64,000 nucleotides of DNA, taken from Papaver somniferum. Taxonomy: Eukaryota > Streptophyta > Magnoliopsida > Ranunculales > Papaveraceae. The notes below the pieces were generated by a model that saw only the letters and a list, made by a program, of their open reading frames with translations, had not been told where the DNA came from and searched no databases. The position numbers were made by a program, and so were the translations under genes. The stretch is taken from assembly GCF_003573695.1 (NCBI RefSeq), contig NC_039358.1, positions 238,024,345 to 238,088,344 on the forward strand. Reading direction: 5' to 3'. Shown here piece by piece: positions 46,672 to 57,606 of the stretch (position 1 is the stretch's first letter; every line of letters starts with the position of its first letter).

Positions 46672-48950
46672 TGGCTAGAAGAAGAAATACATCCGAACAA
46701 CCGACTACTGTTAGAAGAAGCAAGAGAATTGCTGGGAGAGAAAGAAGTGAAATGGGAGAATCTACTAGAATGAGAAGATAGAGAAAATCAAATTCAACCA
46801 CCAATTCAACAAACACTAGTACAAGGGAGGAATACAGATTATGATAGGGTGAGTATACACACTTGGCAATCAAATTCGGCAGAAGAAGTAGAAGAAGAGC
46901 AACAAACAGAAAAACAGAAGAGAGAGAGAAATCAAGAAGCAGATGAAGGAATAATTCATGGAGATGAGGAAATTGGAGCGTTAGAAACGTTGAGACGAAG
47001 AATACATGAAGAAAGAAGAGCTGAGGCAGAAGAACGTGCAAATCTAACAAGGCAAAATCACGAATTGAGGATGGAAATATAAGACTACAGAATAGAAGAT
47101 CGAGAAGTATTACAAAATCATATTCAAGATCGACTAGAAGAGAAATGAGGCGAAACTCACCCCATCAATGCTGGAAACAATATTCAAGAAGAAATATCAA
47201 ATCCTAATGAAGAATATCGCGAAAATAGAGAAAGAGCTGATGATCGTTACGTTCCACAAAATGAAACTTTTGATGATGGGCAAAATGGGAAATCAAGAGA
47301 ACGGACAACGTCAGGGACGAAATGACCAAGATGGCGAAGGAAATCGAGAGGAAGGAAGAAGAATTTTACATGAAAGAGAAACTCAAAGAAATCAACAGAC
47401 GATTGAAGAAGAAATTGAAAGACATTATGCTGAACAAGCACGTTTAATCTGCGAACGTGAAAGATTGAGAGCGGAAATGGAAGAACAAGAGCTTCAGGAG
47501 ACAATTCGCCAGAACAATCACGACAATCGAGAAAGAAGGCGTACACAAAACCGGAATAACGGTAATATCAATGAAGAGTAATAGATAAAGAGATGGCTGA
47601 AAGAAGCGAATGGAATTAATAAGAAATGAACAAAATCATGAAGGGGAAAATGAGAGACATAATCATTGCGAATTCAAGATAGAGATGAAGAAACTCGCAG
47701 AAGAAGACGAGATGAGGATAATGAAGAAGAAATGCAAAATTTCGCGAGAGAAGAAAGACATGAACGCAGAAGAAGAGAGGCGAAATTAAAAAGACCAATG
47801 GATCAAAATTCAGGTGTAAATAAAAAATCTTGAAAGAATTAGAAGAAATGAGAGGAATGCTAAATAATAGAGGAGAAGTAGGCAGAAGACAATTGGATGA
47901 AGCAATAGAAGAAGCTGCGAAAACTCCATTTACAAGGGAAGTACAATTAGGAGGAATACCACCGAAATGCAATTTGCCCGCATTAACCAGCATTTTTGAT
48001 GGAACAACTTGTGCAATTCAACACATTAAAGCCTATGTGAGGTGCATGTTGCAATGGGAAAATCATGATGCCGTATTGTGCAAATATTTCGCATCCAGCT
48101 TAACAGGAGAGGCGTTAAAATGGTTTGAAGGTCTACCAAAGAATACAATAACATCCTTCAATCATTTGCAGACTACATTCCTAGGGGCATATATAAGTAA
48201 TAATTCTTCGCGACCTGGTATAGAAGATGTGTTTGGATTAAAACAGAGGATTGGCGAAAGTTTGAAACACCTGACTAAAAGATGGAGAACTATGTGTAGC
48301 GAAATGGCTGGCCGTGTAGATGAGAGATATCTATTATCATTTATCAATGCTATGTTTGCAACAAACCTATTGTATGTCCAAATTTTCAGAGTCAAGAATA
48401 CGATCACAATGACTGAATTGCGAGAACTTCAAGAAGAATACATTGCTCTAGAGGAAAGGCAAAATGAAATGGAATCATATCCAGTTGCGAACACCAACTC
48501 ACAAACAGCGAATGCAAGCTTATTACCCAAGCTAATAAACACAGTAGCGAATACTTCGCAAGTACAACAAGAGAAGGTGACGGGTAACAATCAACAGAAA
48601 CTGGCTATGGGAAGCCGAGATCAAGAGAGTATGAAAGAGAAAAAATTTCTACAATCGTGGTGGAAATAACAAGATTCAAAGACTCGATCAACCACAAGAA
48701 ACTTATGGAGGTCAAAGACAAAACTATAATAGAGGACAAGGAGGTCACAAGGTAGTATGGGAAGAAATCAAGATGCCACCTCTAAATGCAAGTGTGGAGA
48801 AAATATGGGAAGCTATAATTTTGATGGAGAATATACCAACACCATGGAACATGGGAACAACCACCTCCAAACCACAGAAGCCATGAGTTTTTTCTTATCA
48901 TCATTTTCATGGACATACAACAAATGATTGCAGAAATGTAAAAAGAATTA
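46672..48950 (+). pseudogene. gag of the Tat-type element, decayed
   Basis: Starts MARRRNTSEQPTTVRRSKRI at 46672, then stops after about 36 codons. A Glu/Arg/Gln-rich region follows in several frames (46849-47581 and on). The capsid part (Retrotrans_gag) is well kept at 47830-48669: AKTPFTREVQLGGIPPKCNL, ASSLTGEALKWFEGLP, then RVDERYLLSFINAMF. A zinc-like block YHHFHGHTTNDCRNVK lies at about 48.9 kb. An intact protein would build the particle. Confidence 0.85.
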
Positions 48951-49234
48951 TTTTGAGAATGATAGATCAAGGAAAACTAAACCACTTTTTGGTAGGGCAC
49001 CCACAATCTCAACCATTGCCACCACCACCAGAGCATCACAAAGTAAACACGATGAAAAAGAAGGAAACATTCTTCATAGAAGTTGGTGCAAAAGCAAAGA
49101 ATCTATTTGTCACTCTATCGTACATTCATATAAGACAATGAAGATTTTCATGACAATGTTTTGAGTAGAGTGTTCGCAAGAGATAACGATGGAAGAGAAA
49201 TTATGAATATTGCGAAAATCTCGCCACTAGAGGA

Positions 49235-49870
49235 ATGGCAGAAACAGATCATTTTTTTACCGAAGAAATTCCCGAAGGAGAAGAGGTGCATGATAATCCA
49301 TTGGTAGTAAAATTAGAAATTAATCCAAAACCGAAAGAAGATGAGGATGATGAAGCTGAAGATTCATGGGCAATTAATAGAATTCTAATCGATACTGGAA
49401 GCTCTGTGAACATCTTATTTTATCATACTTATAAAACTATGGGAGGAAGAGATGATGATCTTATACCATCAACATATAAGATATATGGTTTTAATGGTAC
49501 TGCTAACAAGCCTAAAGGGGAGGTTACTATGCGAATTCCATTGAAGGGAATATCTTCTGAAATCTTATTCTGTATCGTTGATGTAGAATCACCCTACAAT
49601 GCGTTAATTGGTCGACCTTGGATACATGGGATTCTAGGTGTAGCTTCAACTTTCCACCAATGCATCAAATTCCCTCACCCCAGTGGTGTAGGAATCATAA
49701 AGGGAGATGGGATTGAAGGAAAGAGGTGTTACGAAACTGAGATAGAATCTTGCGAAGGAAGAGCAAACAAGAAGAAAAACTGGCGACACAAAATCAAAGA
49801 TACACAGAGAAGTGAGAGGTTGATGGTGGATGCAATCGAAAGAAAAGAAGAAAAGATGTTGCGAAACTAA
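49235..49870 (+). CDS. retroelement aspartic protease
   Basis: An open frame of 211 residues. The active site is in RILIDTGSSVNILFYH and the flap/second block in SPYNALIGRPWIHGI, the form seen in Tat-type gypsy polyproteins. The frame ends with a Lys/Arg-rich tail at 49870. It would normally run on into reverse transcriptase, which is missing here. A protease with no polymerase downstream is probably not useful to the element. Confidence 0.85.
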   Translation: MAETDHFFTEEIPEGEEVHDNPLVVKLEINPKPKEDEDDEAEDSWAINRILIDTGSSVNILFYHTYKTMGGRDDDLIPSTYKIYGFNGTANKPKGEVTMRIPLKGISSEILFCIVDVESPYNALIGRPWIHGILGVASTFHQCIKFPHPSGVGIIKGDGIEGKRCYETEIESCEGRANKKKNWRHKIKDTQRSERLMVDAIERKEEKMLRN

Positions 49871-51420
49871 TGCTAGCTCAACATAAAAATGATGAACATA
49901 CCACTACCAAGGAAGCAGTAGCAGAAAATAATAAAGAAGCAGAGGATGGCAAAGGTAATAAAACACAAGAAATGTATGAATGAGTAAGTTGTTGCGACAC
50001 TCTCGCAATAAGTAAAATTCTCAAAAATACATTTTATTGAATGACAAAATTGAGATTGCGAAATCCAAATACAATATGATGATGTGCGAGACTCTCGCGG
50101 AGATAATGAATTTTAAGAAGACAATCAGAGAAAAATGACAAAAGAGAAAGGGGCAAAGATTTATGGCGTACACCCTAGTTCGTGAATGCAAATTCGCAAG
50201 AGGAAAATGTAAGACCTAAAGTACGTCATATAAGGGGGTACCTGTTGCATGGCTCAGGGAAAGGCTACACCGCCACCGAAACCTGAGTCATGGAGATTTG
50301 GGGTCAATAAAGCCCATCCGGGAGAGGCACCTTGGATTCTCAACTTAAGCATATGACTTAGGTTGGGTGACTAAGGTAATAAGGACTCTCCCAATGAGTG
50401 CAGATCTGATCAAGGCGCCGAGGTACACGGTTGACTCAAGAGTGCCAGGGACGTTTGAAGCTTAATTTTCCATTCTTGACAAGTCTTGACTTATACTGCA
50501 CTGGGCCTGAAGAAAACCCCACTTAGGGTGCAGTCTCGTAACCAAAAGCCCTATAGGTAAAAGGGATAAGAGGCTGCGAAAACAACTGGTTGTTGTTAAG
50601 ACTGGATGGGAGGAGCTAACCTTGTATGGTAGAAGTACGCCTCCTTGAAGGGGCAACCAGGGGGAGATAAGGGCGGCACCCTCCATTAGGGAGATGATAA
50701 GTGTCTTAAGACGCAAATGTCATGAGGCTTTTTATTCGCAAGGGTATTAAGGCTTGTCATATTTGTGCAACAATCATGAAGATGCAATAATACAAAAGAA
50801 AAAGATAAGACGAGATCAATGGGTTTTCGCATGAAAGTGCGAAGACGTCCTGCGATTTCGTCGCGAGACGGCAATTTCATGGGGCTTTATTTTCGCAAGA
50901 ATATTTAGGCCTGTCATATTATCGCAACACTCCTGAAGAGGCCACAATACAAAAGAAAAATTTAAGACAAGATCAACGGGTTTTTGCATGAAAGTGCAAG
51001 GACGTTCTGCGATTTTGTCGCAATGACAAGAGGTGGCATAATAAGACCTTTAATTATGAAGTCAAAATAAGACCACACTGGAATGAGATTTTGAAAAGAA
51101 TCAAAATTCACTTCGCATAAGATTGCGAAGTTATACATAATTAACTGCGAAATTGAGGCATAAAATAAGAAAAATTTATAAAATCTCTCATTTGGATACA
51201 AATAACAGAGGCAAGTATGGGAATGAATGAAATTAGAAAATGTTATTTGTTTCCATATGATAGATTTACACAAAGATTCAAAAATTAATGATTATATTGA
51301 TTAACTGTGTTGCAAGGAAGAATTGTTTTAATGAATGCAGGTCAAAATGAAAGAAACACAAATACACAGAAAGAAGGAATAAATGTACAAGTATTACAGA
51401 GAATCAAAGAAAGAAACAAA
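49871..51420. other. non-coding region between protease and the antisense gene
   Basis: Contains GGGGGTACCTGTTGCATGG (about 50234) and GC-richer sequence to 50460, then a tandem duplication. No polymerase motifs (such as YxDD) in any frame. Confidence 0.65.
50720..51030. repeat. tandem duplication of about 150 bp
   Basis: Two units share CATGRGGCTTT, TTCGCAAG, GGCYTGTCATAT, AATACAAAAGAAAAA and TTGCATGAAAGTGC (or TCGCATGAAAGTGC), ending CTGCGATTTTGTCGC (or TTTCGTCGC). Confidence 0.75.
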
Positions 51421-51422
51421 GA

Positions 51423-54132
51423 CTACTTCTTAGTTGATCCTTCATTATCTTCATCAGACTTGTTCCCTTCTTCGTTTGCGTCAGAATATTCATCACCATC
51501 AGAACCTTCATCACCATCAGATTCTTCATCATCAGCTTCGCTATCAGAAATAATCAGACTGGGAGTATTCTGTGGGATCTCTTCCAAGAGACAAGGATAA
51601 TCAGAATGAGGGATATTATGATCGTCACAAACCATTTGGATAGTTTGATTTCGAAAATGCATAGCATCATTATTAAAAATCGCAAAAGTGATCTTGATTT
51701 GATTCTTTAATCTAGAATACTTGTCGTTGCGAGAAGAAAGATTCTTTGCGAGCTCCTCCTTTTCAGCTTCGAGTTCCTCAATCTTTTCACGATATCTACT
51801 TTCAGAATATGCGATCAAAAGACAATCAATTATTACCTTGATAAAAATTCAGAAGAAGTAAAAGATTAGTAAAGAAGAGCAGTTAGTAACCTTCTCTGTC
51901 AGAAATCATATCTCTAATCGAGGCTATATGCTCAACTTGGAGACTAACATTTACACCTAAATCTTTTCTGACATCATCTATGATTTTCGCAGCCCAAACA
52001 AATTCATCCTCATTACTTATAAGAAGACAAGAACGAATTTGATTTTCTCTTTCGCAGAGTTCGATGTTCTTGCGGCTAGCTTCATCTCGTTCAAGTTGAA
52101 CTTCAAGAAGAGTCTCTTGGAATTTCGCCAAATCCTTAGCACCTTGATCAGAGATGCGATCCTTATCATCTATGAGACCGCTAATTTTGGTTCTTAACTC
52201 ATTGGTTTTCTCTTTAGAATCAAGAAAGAGAAGCTTAAATCGGTTGGCTAAGCCTAAACTAGATCTATGGTCAATTTCTAAGAGGCGAAATTTAGATGTA
52301 AGCTTATTTAGAGAAAGGGGTGAAATTCTATCATTTGAGAAACTATTTAAGGAATTGTTAAGACGCTCAAGAAGGGTATCATTATCCAAGGCATTAGGAA
52401 ATTAACGAAGAAGGGTAGCTTCATCAGAAAGACCATGAATATCTGCAAAAAGGATCATTTAAATAAGATAAAACAACAGGATGAATGAATGAAGGGAAAA
52501 GAGAAAAATAACATACCGTAAAGCTGATTATTAGCTTGTTGAAGACTAGAGATTTTGTTCTTATACGAAAAAGAATCAGTTTCTAGTTGTCTATTTTTCT
52601 CGCGAAGACTTTTAACTTCAGCTTTCAATTCTTCATTCTTTGTGCGAAATTGAAGATTCTTCTTTTCAAGATTTTCGCGTCTCCTCTCTAGATCCGAGGC
52701 AACAATGAAAGAAGCTTTTCCAGCCTGCGAGAAAATATAAAAAATATTAATATATAAAGAAATTTTGAGTTATGACAATGAAGAAATAAAAGGATAAAAG
52801 TATACCAGACTATTGAGGGAATGCAAGAAGTCGGGAGTCACTGATCTAGAAATTCCACGAAGAGAACTAACACCATCCATCAAAGGGACATCGCAAATTG
52901 TAGCGAGAGATTTGCAGGTATTAGCGAATTGGTTATCTCCCATTCCTTGCAGAGAATCAGAAAAGAGGCCAGAGAGCTTAGCCATAGAAGATTCAGGTGG
53001 AAAATCTTCACTTGCGGCAAGATCATCATTTTCCTCATCATCCTTGTCACTTTCAGAATTTTCACGAGGAGGAATATTTGAAGGAGAAGAAGAACGGACT
53101 TTCCTTTTCTTTGAAGGAGGAGCAGTTGATTTTTCTCTGCGAAGAGCACCTTTGCCTTTATCACCAGTCTTCGCAATATCAGCAGGTTCTTCTATTTCAG
53201 CAATAATCTTCACACACAGATAGAAATAAGAAATGGAAGCAACAGTATACTGTTTAAAATCATAAGATAAAATTTCTTACCTCATCTGTGTATGAGCGAA
53301 GAGCTAACAAAATACTAGCTTTCCCAGTCTTGTTATAACTATCTTTCAGTTTTTGGATATGCAGAATGTCGCAAGAGTTAGCGAACAAAATAATAAAGAC
53401 AAATAAAGAAATATAAAGTGAGCTAAAAGGGAAGAAACATACCTCTTTCTCCTTCTCGGGCCAAGAAAAAACCCAAGGTTGATAAGCAACGAGATTCGCA
53501 GGAAGAACATTTGACCCAGCAATGTAAGGTCCTTTTAGCATTAAAGGAAAAACACACCATTTATCATCTTTGGATAGGCGAGGAGTTGTGTTCTTACCAG
53601 AATGCCAGTCAATGTCTTGCACGGGAATTTTAGCTTCATCAATGTTATCTTTCCCTTTTAAGCTAATACCCCAGCGAGTATTCTATTTCTTCATGGAGAT
53701 CAGTTCATAGTTCTCAAAGAAACTCGCTACTGTGTATTTCTCAGCAATTATCTCTAGGTATGCGAATTTAGGATCCCTAAGTTCTTTGGAATATAGAGAT
53801 CCTTTACCAGCACCACGGTTAGCGAACTCTAGCATCAGACGGATGCAGTCCCCACTCAGTTGGAATATAGCTCGCGAAAACCTCGAGTGAGCGAGAATTT
53901 CATAGAATAGAGGAATATCTGGATCATAAAGAGGAATTGGGAGACCTGCAAGAATCTGACCTAGCGAAATTATGATTGATTGATCATCAGAATACTGATC
54001 AGAGAAAAGTTTGACAGAAAGAATTGACTTGGAACTTTCACCAGGAATGGTAGAAAGTGTGAAACCTTTTTTAGCAAGATCTTTTTGGACATCTTTTAAA
54101 TTCTTCTCATGTCTATGACCACTTGGAGGCAT
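51423..54132 (-). pseudogene. antisense accessory gene of the Tat-type element (Transposase_28-like, coiled coil)
   Basis: The minus strand starts at 54132 with MPPSGHRHEKNLKDVQKDLA. The first exon, with LYDPDIPLFYEILAHSRFSR and WHSGKNTTPRLSKDDKW, resembles the 'putative gypsy type transposon' (Transposase_28) family. By GT-AG signals the next exons are about 53351-53280, 53216-52803, 52725-52515, 52440-51885 and 51818-51423. The middle has a basic/Ser-rich patch (PSKKRKVRSSSPS, nuclear-signal-like), then long coiled coils (ENLEKKNLQFRTKNEELKAE) and an acidic C-terminus (DSEADDEESDGDE). In-frame stops at 53683-53685 and 52402-52404 inactivate it. Its function in these elements is unknown. Confidence 0.7.
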
Positions 54133-54497
54133 ATTTGAATATAGAATATGGGAATGAATGAAGAATAAGAAGATTGAAGGGGGGGAAATTACAGTAGCAG
54201 AACTTGCAGAAGAATAACAGAGTTGCAGAGATGAGAAAATAAAAAGAGAATATAAAGTAAAAAGAAAGTGGAAAGAAGAGTAAAAAGAGTATATAAAGGA
54301 GATTTTTTATTCGAAGAAATAAACACCATTAAGACGAAAAGATGTGAGCGCTTCAAAGCAGCGGTTACAGAAGACGTGTCAAGAAACGGATGGAAGAAAG
54401 AATACGTGTGATAAATGCAGAATATGAAGAGATGAACAGCTGCGGCGTTTCTCACATCATTCTCTACTTTGCAGCGAAAATATGAGAAGAGGCAAGA

Positions 54498-54520
54498 TGT
54501 AGGATCAGAATCTCGCAACG
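54498..54520 (+). repeat. remnant of the 3' LTR
   Basis: TGTAGGATCAGAATCTCGCA and three more bases match the first 23 bp of the 5' LTR with one change. The match then ends abruptly in host-like DNA. Purine-rich GAGAAGAGGCAAGA precedes it. Confidence 0.8.
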
Positions 54521-55454
54521 GTGATCCAAGTCTTAATCTTTCAATTAGTTAAACCTGACAAAGATTTTGTTGTTCGAATTAAGATTAATCGCACTTTATC
54601 TTCAAGGTTGTCGATATGTTTTATCTGTTTTCTTTTTTGTTTTTGACCGACATCACTCTTTAGTTTCAAAATCCATAAGAGAGAGAAAAAAATGTATTTT
54701 AACTTGGATCAATTCCCTGTATGTTATGGGCTCTTGTGTTCTTGACCAGTGAAAAGCCCACCCAAACATGAAAGATTGAGTTCGTTTCCACGTTTAAAAC
54801 TACATGTATAAATAGATATTTTTTGTGTGTATAATATTGAATTTGATACCGGCCGGTTTCGAACTCAAATTAATGATATTACTTTATCAGTTTTCCATAG
54901 GGATCACTTACATGACTCTGTTCCGATTTACCACTCAGATAAAACACGTTTTAAATGTGTTGGGTGAAAAGACATTCGAGGGTAATGCCCAACTCCCAAC
55001 TACAAAAATTGGGTGTGACCATTCATTTTCGTGTTTGAGTATAAAAAGAAAGTAATTAGTTTACGAATTAGTCACGGATTAGTAAGTAAGGTTCAGTGCA
55101 TAATGTGAGTAAGTCGATAGACAGTGACAAGAGATGATAGACAGAGATTGGTAAACATCAAAAGTGCCATCATTTATGGCCACAAGAGAGCCCAAAAGGC
55201 TGGTTTTAATACCTTAAAAGTGCTTTTCGAGAGTAGATAACCTCTTGAAGTGACGGTGACTTTTTAACCACATGCCATTTTGCAAGTTATCTTTTTACAG
55301 CATAGTTAATTTGCATAATTACTTGCCTCTTTTTTGGTGTTATTCAATAAACGATTTTGTTATATGGTGCATCATACATAAGATAAGACCCAATTATTGA
55401 AGGAGAAAACTGTTTACAACGATATTATAATTTATTGTAGATTCGAATACAAAA
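54521..55454. other. intergenic; copies of segments at 44.6-45.2 and 61.0-61.2 kb
   Basis: 54.55-54.7 kb (AAAGATTTTGTTGTTCG, AATCGCACTTTATCTTCAAG, CGACATCAC) resembles 61.05-61.16 kb. 54.94-55.28 kb resembles 44.7-45.17 kb. No gene seen. Confidence 0.5.
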
Positions 55455-56422
55455 CAAGGCTAAATTGGGGGTCCTGGAAAATAATTATGGGCCCTTAGCT
55501 ACAGGACAGAAAAGGTCATGAGATAGTAATTGGCGGTTACCCTTTGTCCTAATTTTTTTTTAATGGCTAAACTACCCCTAAATGATTGGTGTTAATAGTT
55601 AATTAAATTAATTAGTGTGATTAGATTAAAAATCATATTTTGGAATTAAAATTTAAAAATAAAAAGGGTTTATGAAGAGATGTTGTCATCTCAAAACGAG
55701 GGTTATGAAAAATCATCATGGTAATACGATAATCCCTAACGACTCTAACAAGGATCGTCATCCAAAAATTTAACACGTAAACGTCCCTCAAATTTCAAAT
55801 GATGGCCTGCAATTTTTTCAGGTTATGGAAAATCGTCATGATAATATGATAAAACCTAACGATTCTAACAAGTGTCGTCACCCAAATTCCCAATGACGAT
55901 CCTACGATAATTGGTAACGACCCTCTAGTTGCGAATGACGACTCTCTAATACTTAAAGTGACGATAAACTTTATATGTTTATAATGTCGTGGAGGAAAGC
56001 ATGACTTAAGTTGATGACCCTATGCTTTCTTTGTTTATAGTGTCATGGAGGAAAACATTATTTGGTAAACATAACAAAGGCCCGTTAGCTTCAAAGCCCT
56101 TTGTACCAAAATCTGATAACTACAAAGATAAGTGAGTCAGCATTAAAATCATCACAGTTCTTAAGTATTAGAGTCGTCATATAAACTCTATGATAAGTGA
56201 AAGGGTCGTCAACTTAACTTAAGTTAACGACTCTATGTGATAATAAACTTAAATTAACTACAAAGGTTATTTGGATGCACATTAATCATACACGTGTATG
56301 CTATTGTTAAAGATACTCTTGAACTTAGTTTCTAATGTCTGCATTTTTCTCTATAAGAGCCTTTGTGTGTTGTGAAACGGTGTCGCTCGGCTCATCTACA
56401 TTTCATATTAGCTCACAACAAT

Positions 56423-56570
56423 CAGGGACGGACCCAAGAAGTTCTAATTTTTTTCTCAGCCTGGGTTAATATAGCCTTGGCCCAATATAACATTTCAATT
56501 TTTAGGTAGTTGGGCTGTGACGACTACCTGGGCTAAAGGCCGGGTTAGCCCAGCTGTGGGTCCGTCAGTG
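56423..56570. mobile_element. 148-bp hAT MITE nested in the larger hAT element
   Basis: Ends CAGGGACGGACCCA and, in reverse, CACTGACGGACCCA. Exact 8-bp target duplication ACAACAAT at 56415-56422 and 56571-56578. No coding capacity. Confidence 0.92.
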
Positions 56571-56684
56571 ACAACAATTATATGGTATATCTATACAAGT
56601 ACATCAAAGTACTAATACGAGACATTAACTTAATTAATTGCTAAACTAACTAGAGAACATATAGAGAAGTAAAATGAGCAAGGG

Positions 56685-56948
56685 AGAGTTCTCTGTTTTC
56701 ATTTCTCAAGTCTTTTATTCGCGGTTACAAACAGGGTCCAGGGATACAAAGGGCTATATATAGCCGAGATAAGACTGTTACACAAAGCCACATCATAAGA
56801 TACGTGTCTACCAATGGGATTTGATAATCCTTAAACATGTTTATCCTCTGACTTGTCAAAGGAGGTGGGAAGGTGCTCGAATTTACTCGAGTAATCTGAG
56901 ATTGAGACAAAATGGTGGGCTACTCTCTAAACTCATATTTATGTAACA
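56685..56948 (-). repeat. possible LTR-like insert inside the hAT element
   Basis: The minus strand has TGTTACATAAATATGAG at 56948, a TATA-like TATATATAGCCC near 56756, and a polyadenylation-like tail towards 56700. No second copy or target duplication was found. Confidence 0.3.
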
Positions 56949-57606
56949 CTTTGTTCCTAGTTTCACTTGCCGACTCTCTAAGGGGTCGGTCACAAAGAAT
57001 TGTCACATGTTTCCACAAATGACGACTCTTTAATAAGATAAATGACGACTCTCTAAGACTTAAGTTGACGACCCTTTTAATTTTTACGACAGAGAGCCTG
57101 TTTATTTTTCATCACATAGAGTCGTTAACCTTTAAAAAGGTGGTCGTTCGTAAAGAATCGTCATATGTTTCTATATCACGTTAACGACTTTAACTTAGAG
57201 CAAAAAAAATGAAAAATCAGGATTAGGGTCGTTATCTCCCTCCTCATATACCCTAACGATTTTTCATAGTCTTTACATGCATATGAAAAATCGTTAGGCT
57301 TTAAGATTTTCGGGTTGACGACCCTTTAACTACAACTAATTTTTTTTCGTGTCGTTAATGGAAAAGAATATAGTTGAGAGAGGGAGAGGGGAGGTGAAGA
57401 GACTCCGATTTTTTTTTTGTTAAAAAATGGAAATGAAATGGAGACTTAGGATTAAGGGTGAATATAATTTTATGTTTTATTATTAATGAAGGACAAAATA
57501 ATATTTTCACCACATATTGGAACCCCCTAAAATAAATGGAGTGGGAATAAATTTGGTGAGGCCCCCAATTATTTTCCAAGGCCCCCAATTTAGCCCTGAT
57601 ACGAAA

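Larger units (their letters stand above)
46059..54520 (+). mobile_element. Tat-type Ty3/gypsy element lacking pol, with an antisense gene
   Basis: The layout is 5' LTR (46059-46534), primer-binding site, gag (46.67-48.95 kb), protease (49.24-49.87 kb), a non-coding part (49.9-51.4 kb), an antisense multi-exon gene (51.42-54.13 kb), and only the first 23 bp of a 3' LTR (54498-54520, matching the start of the 5' LTR). No reverse transcriptase, RNase H or integrase is found, so a deletion at about 49.9-50.2 kb removed them. Extra antisense genes between pol and the 3' LTR are known in Tat elements such as Grande and Retand. Confidence 0.87.
55455..57598. mobile_element. non-autonomous hAT-type element (2.1 kb)
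   Basis: The left end CAAGGCTAAATTGGGGGTCC is matched in reverse at the right end by CAGGGCTAAATTGGGGGCCT; both continue with TGGAAAATAATT. It is flanked by ATACAAAA (55447-55454) and ATACGAAA (57599-57606), an 8-bp duplication with one change, as expected for hAT. Inside there is no transposase, but short words built on GACGAYYCT / TCGTCA / TCGTTA recur on both strands. A second hAT element is nested in it. Confidence 0.83.

Noticed and set aside
46634..47050. Minus-strand 138-codon frame rich in Leu, Phe and Val that looks like a membrane protein
   Set aside because: It is the mirror of the Glu/Arg-rich gag frame on the plus strand.
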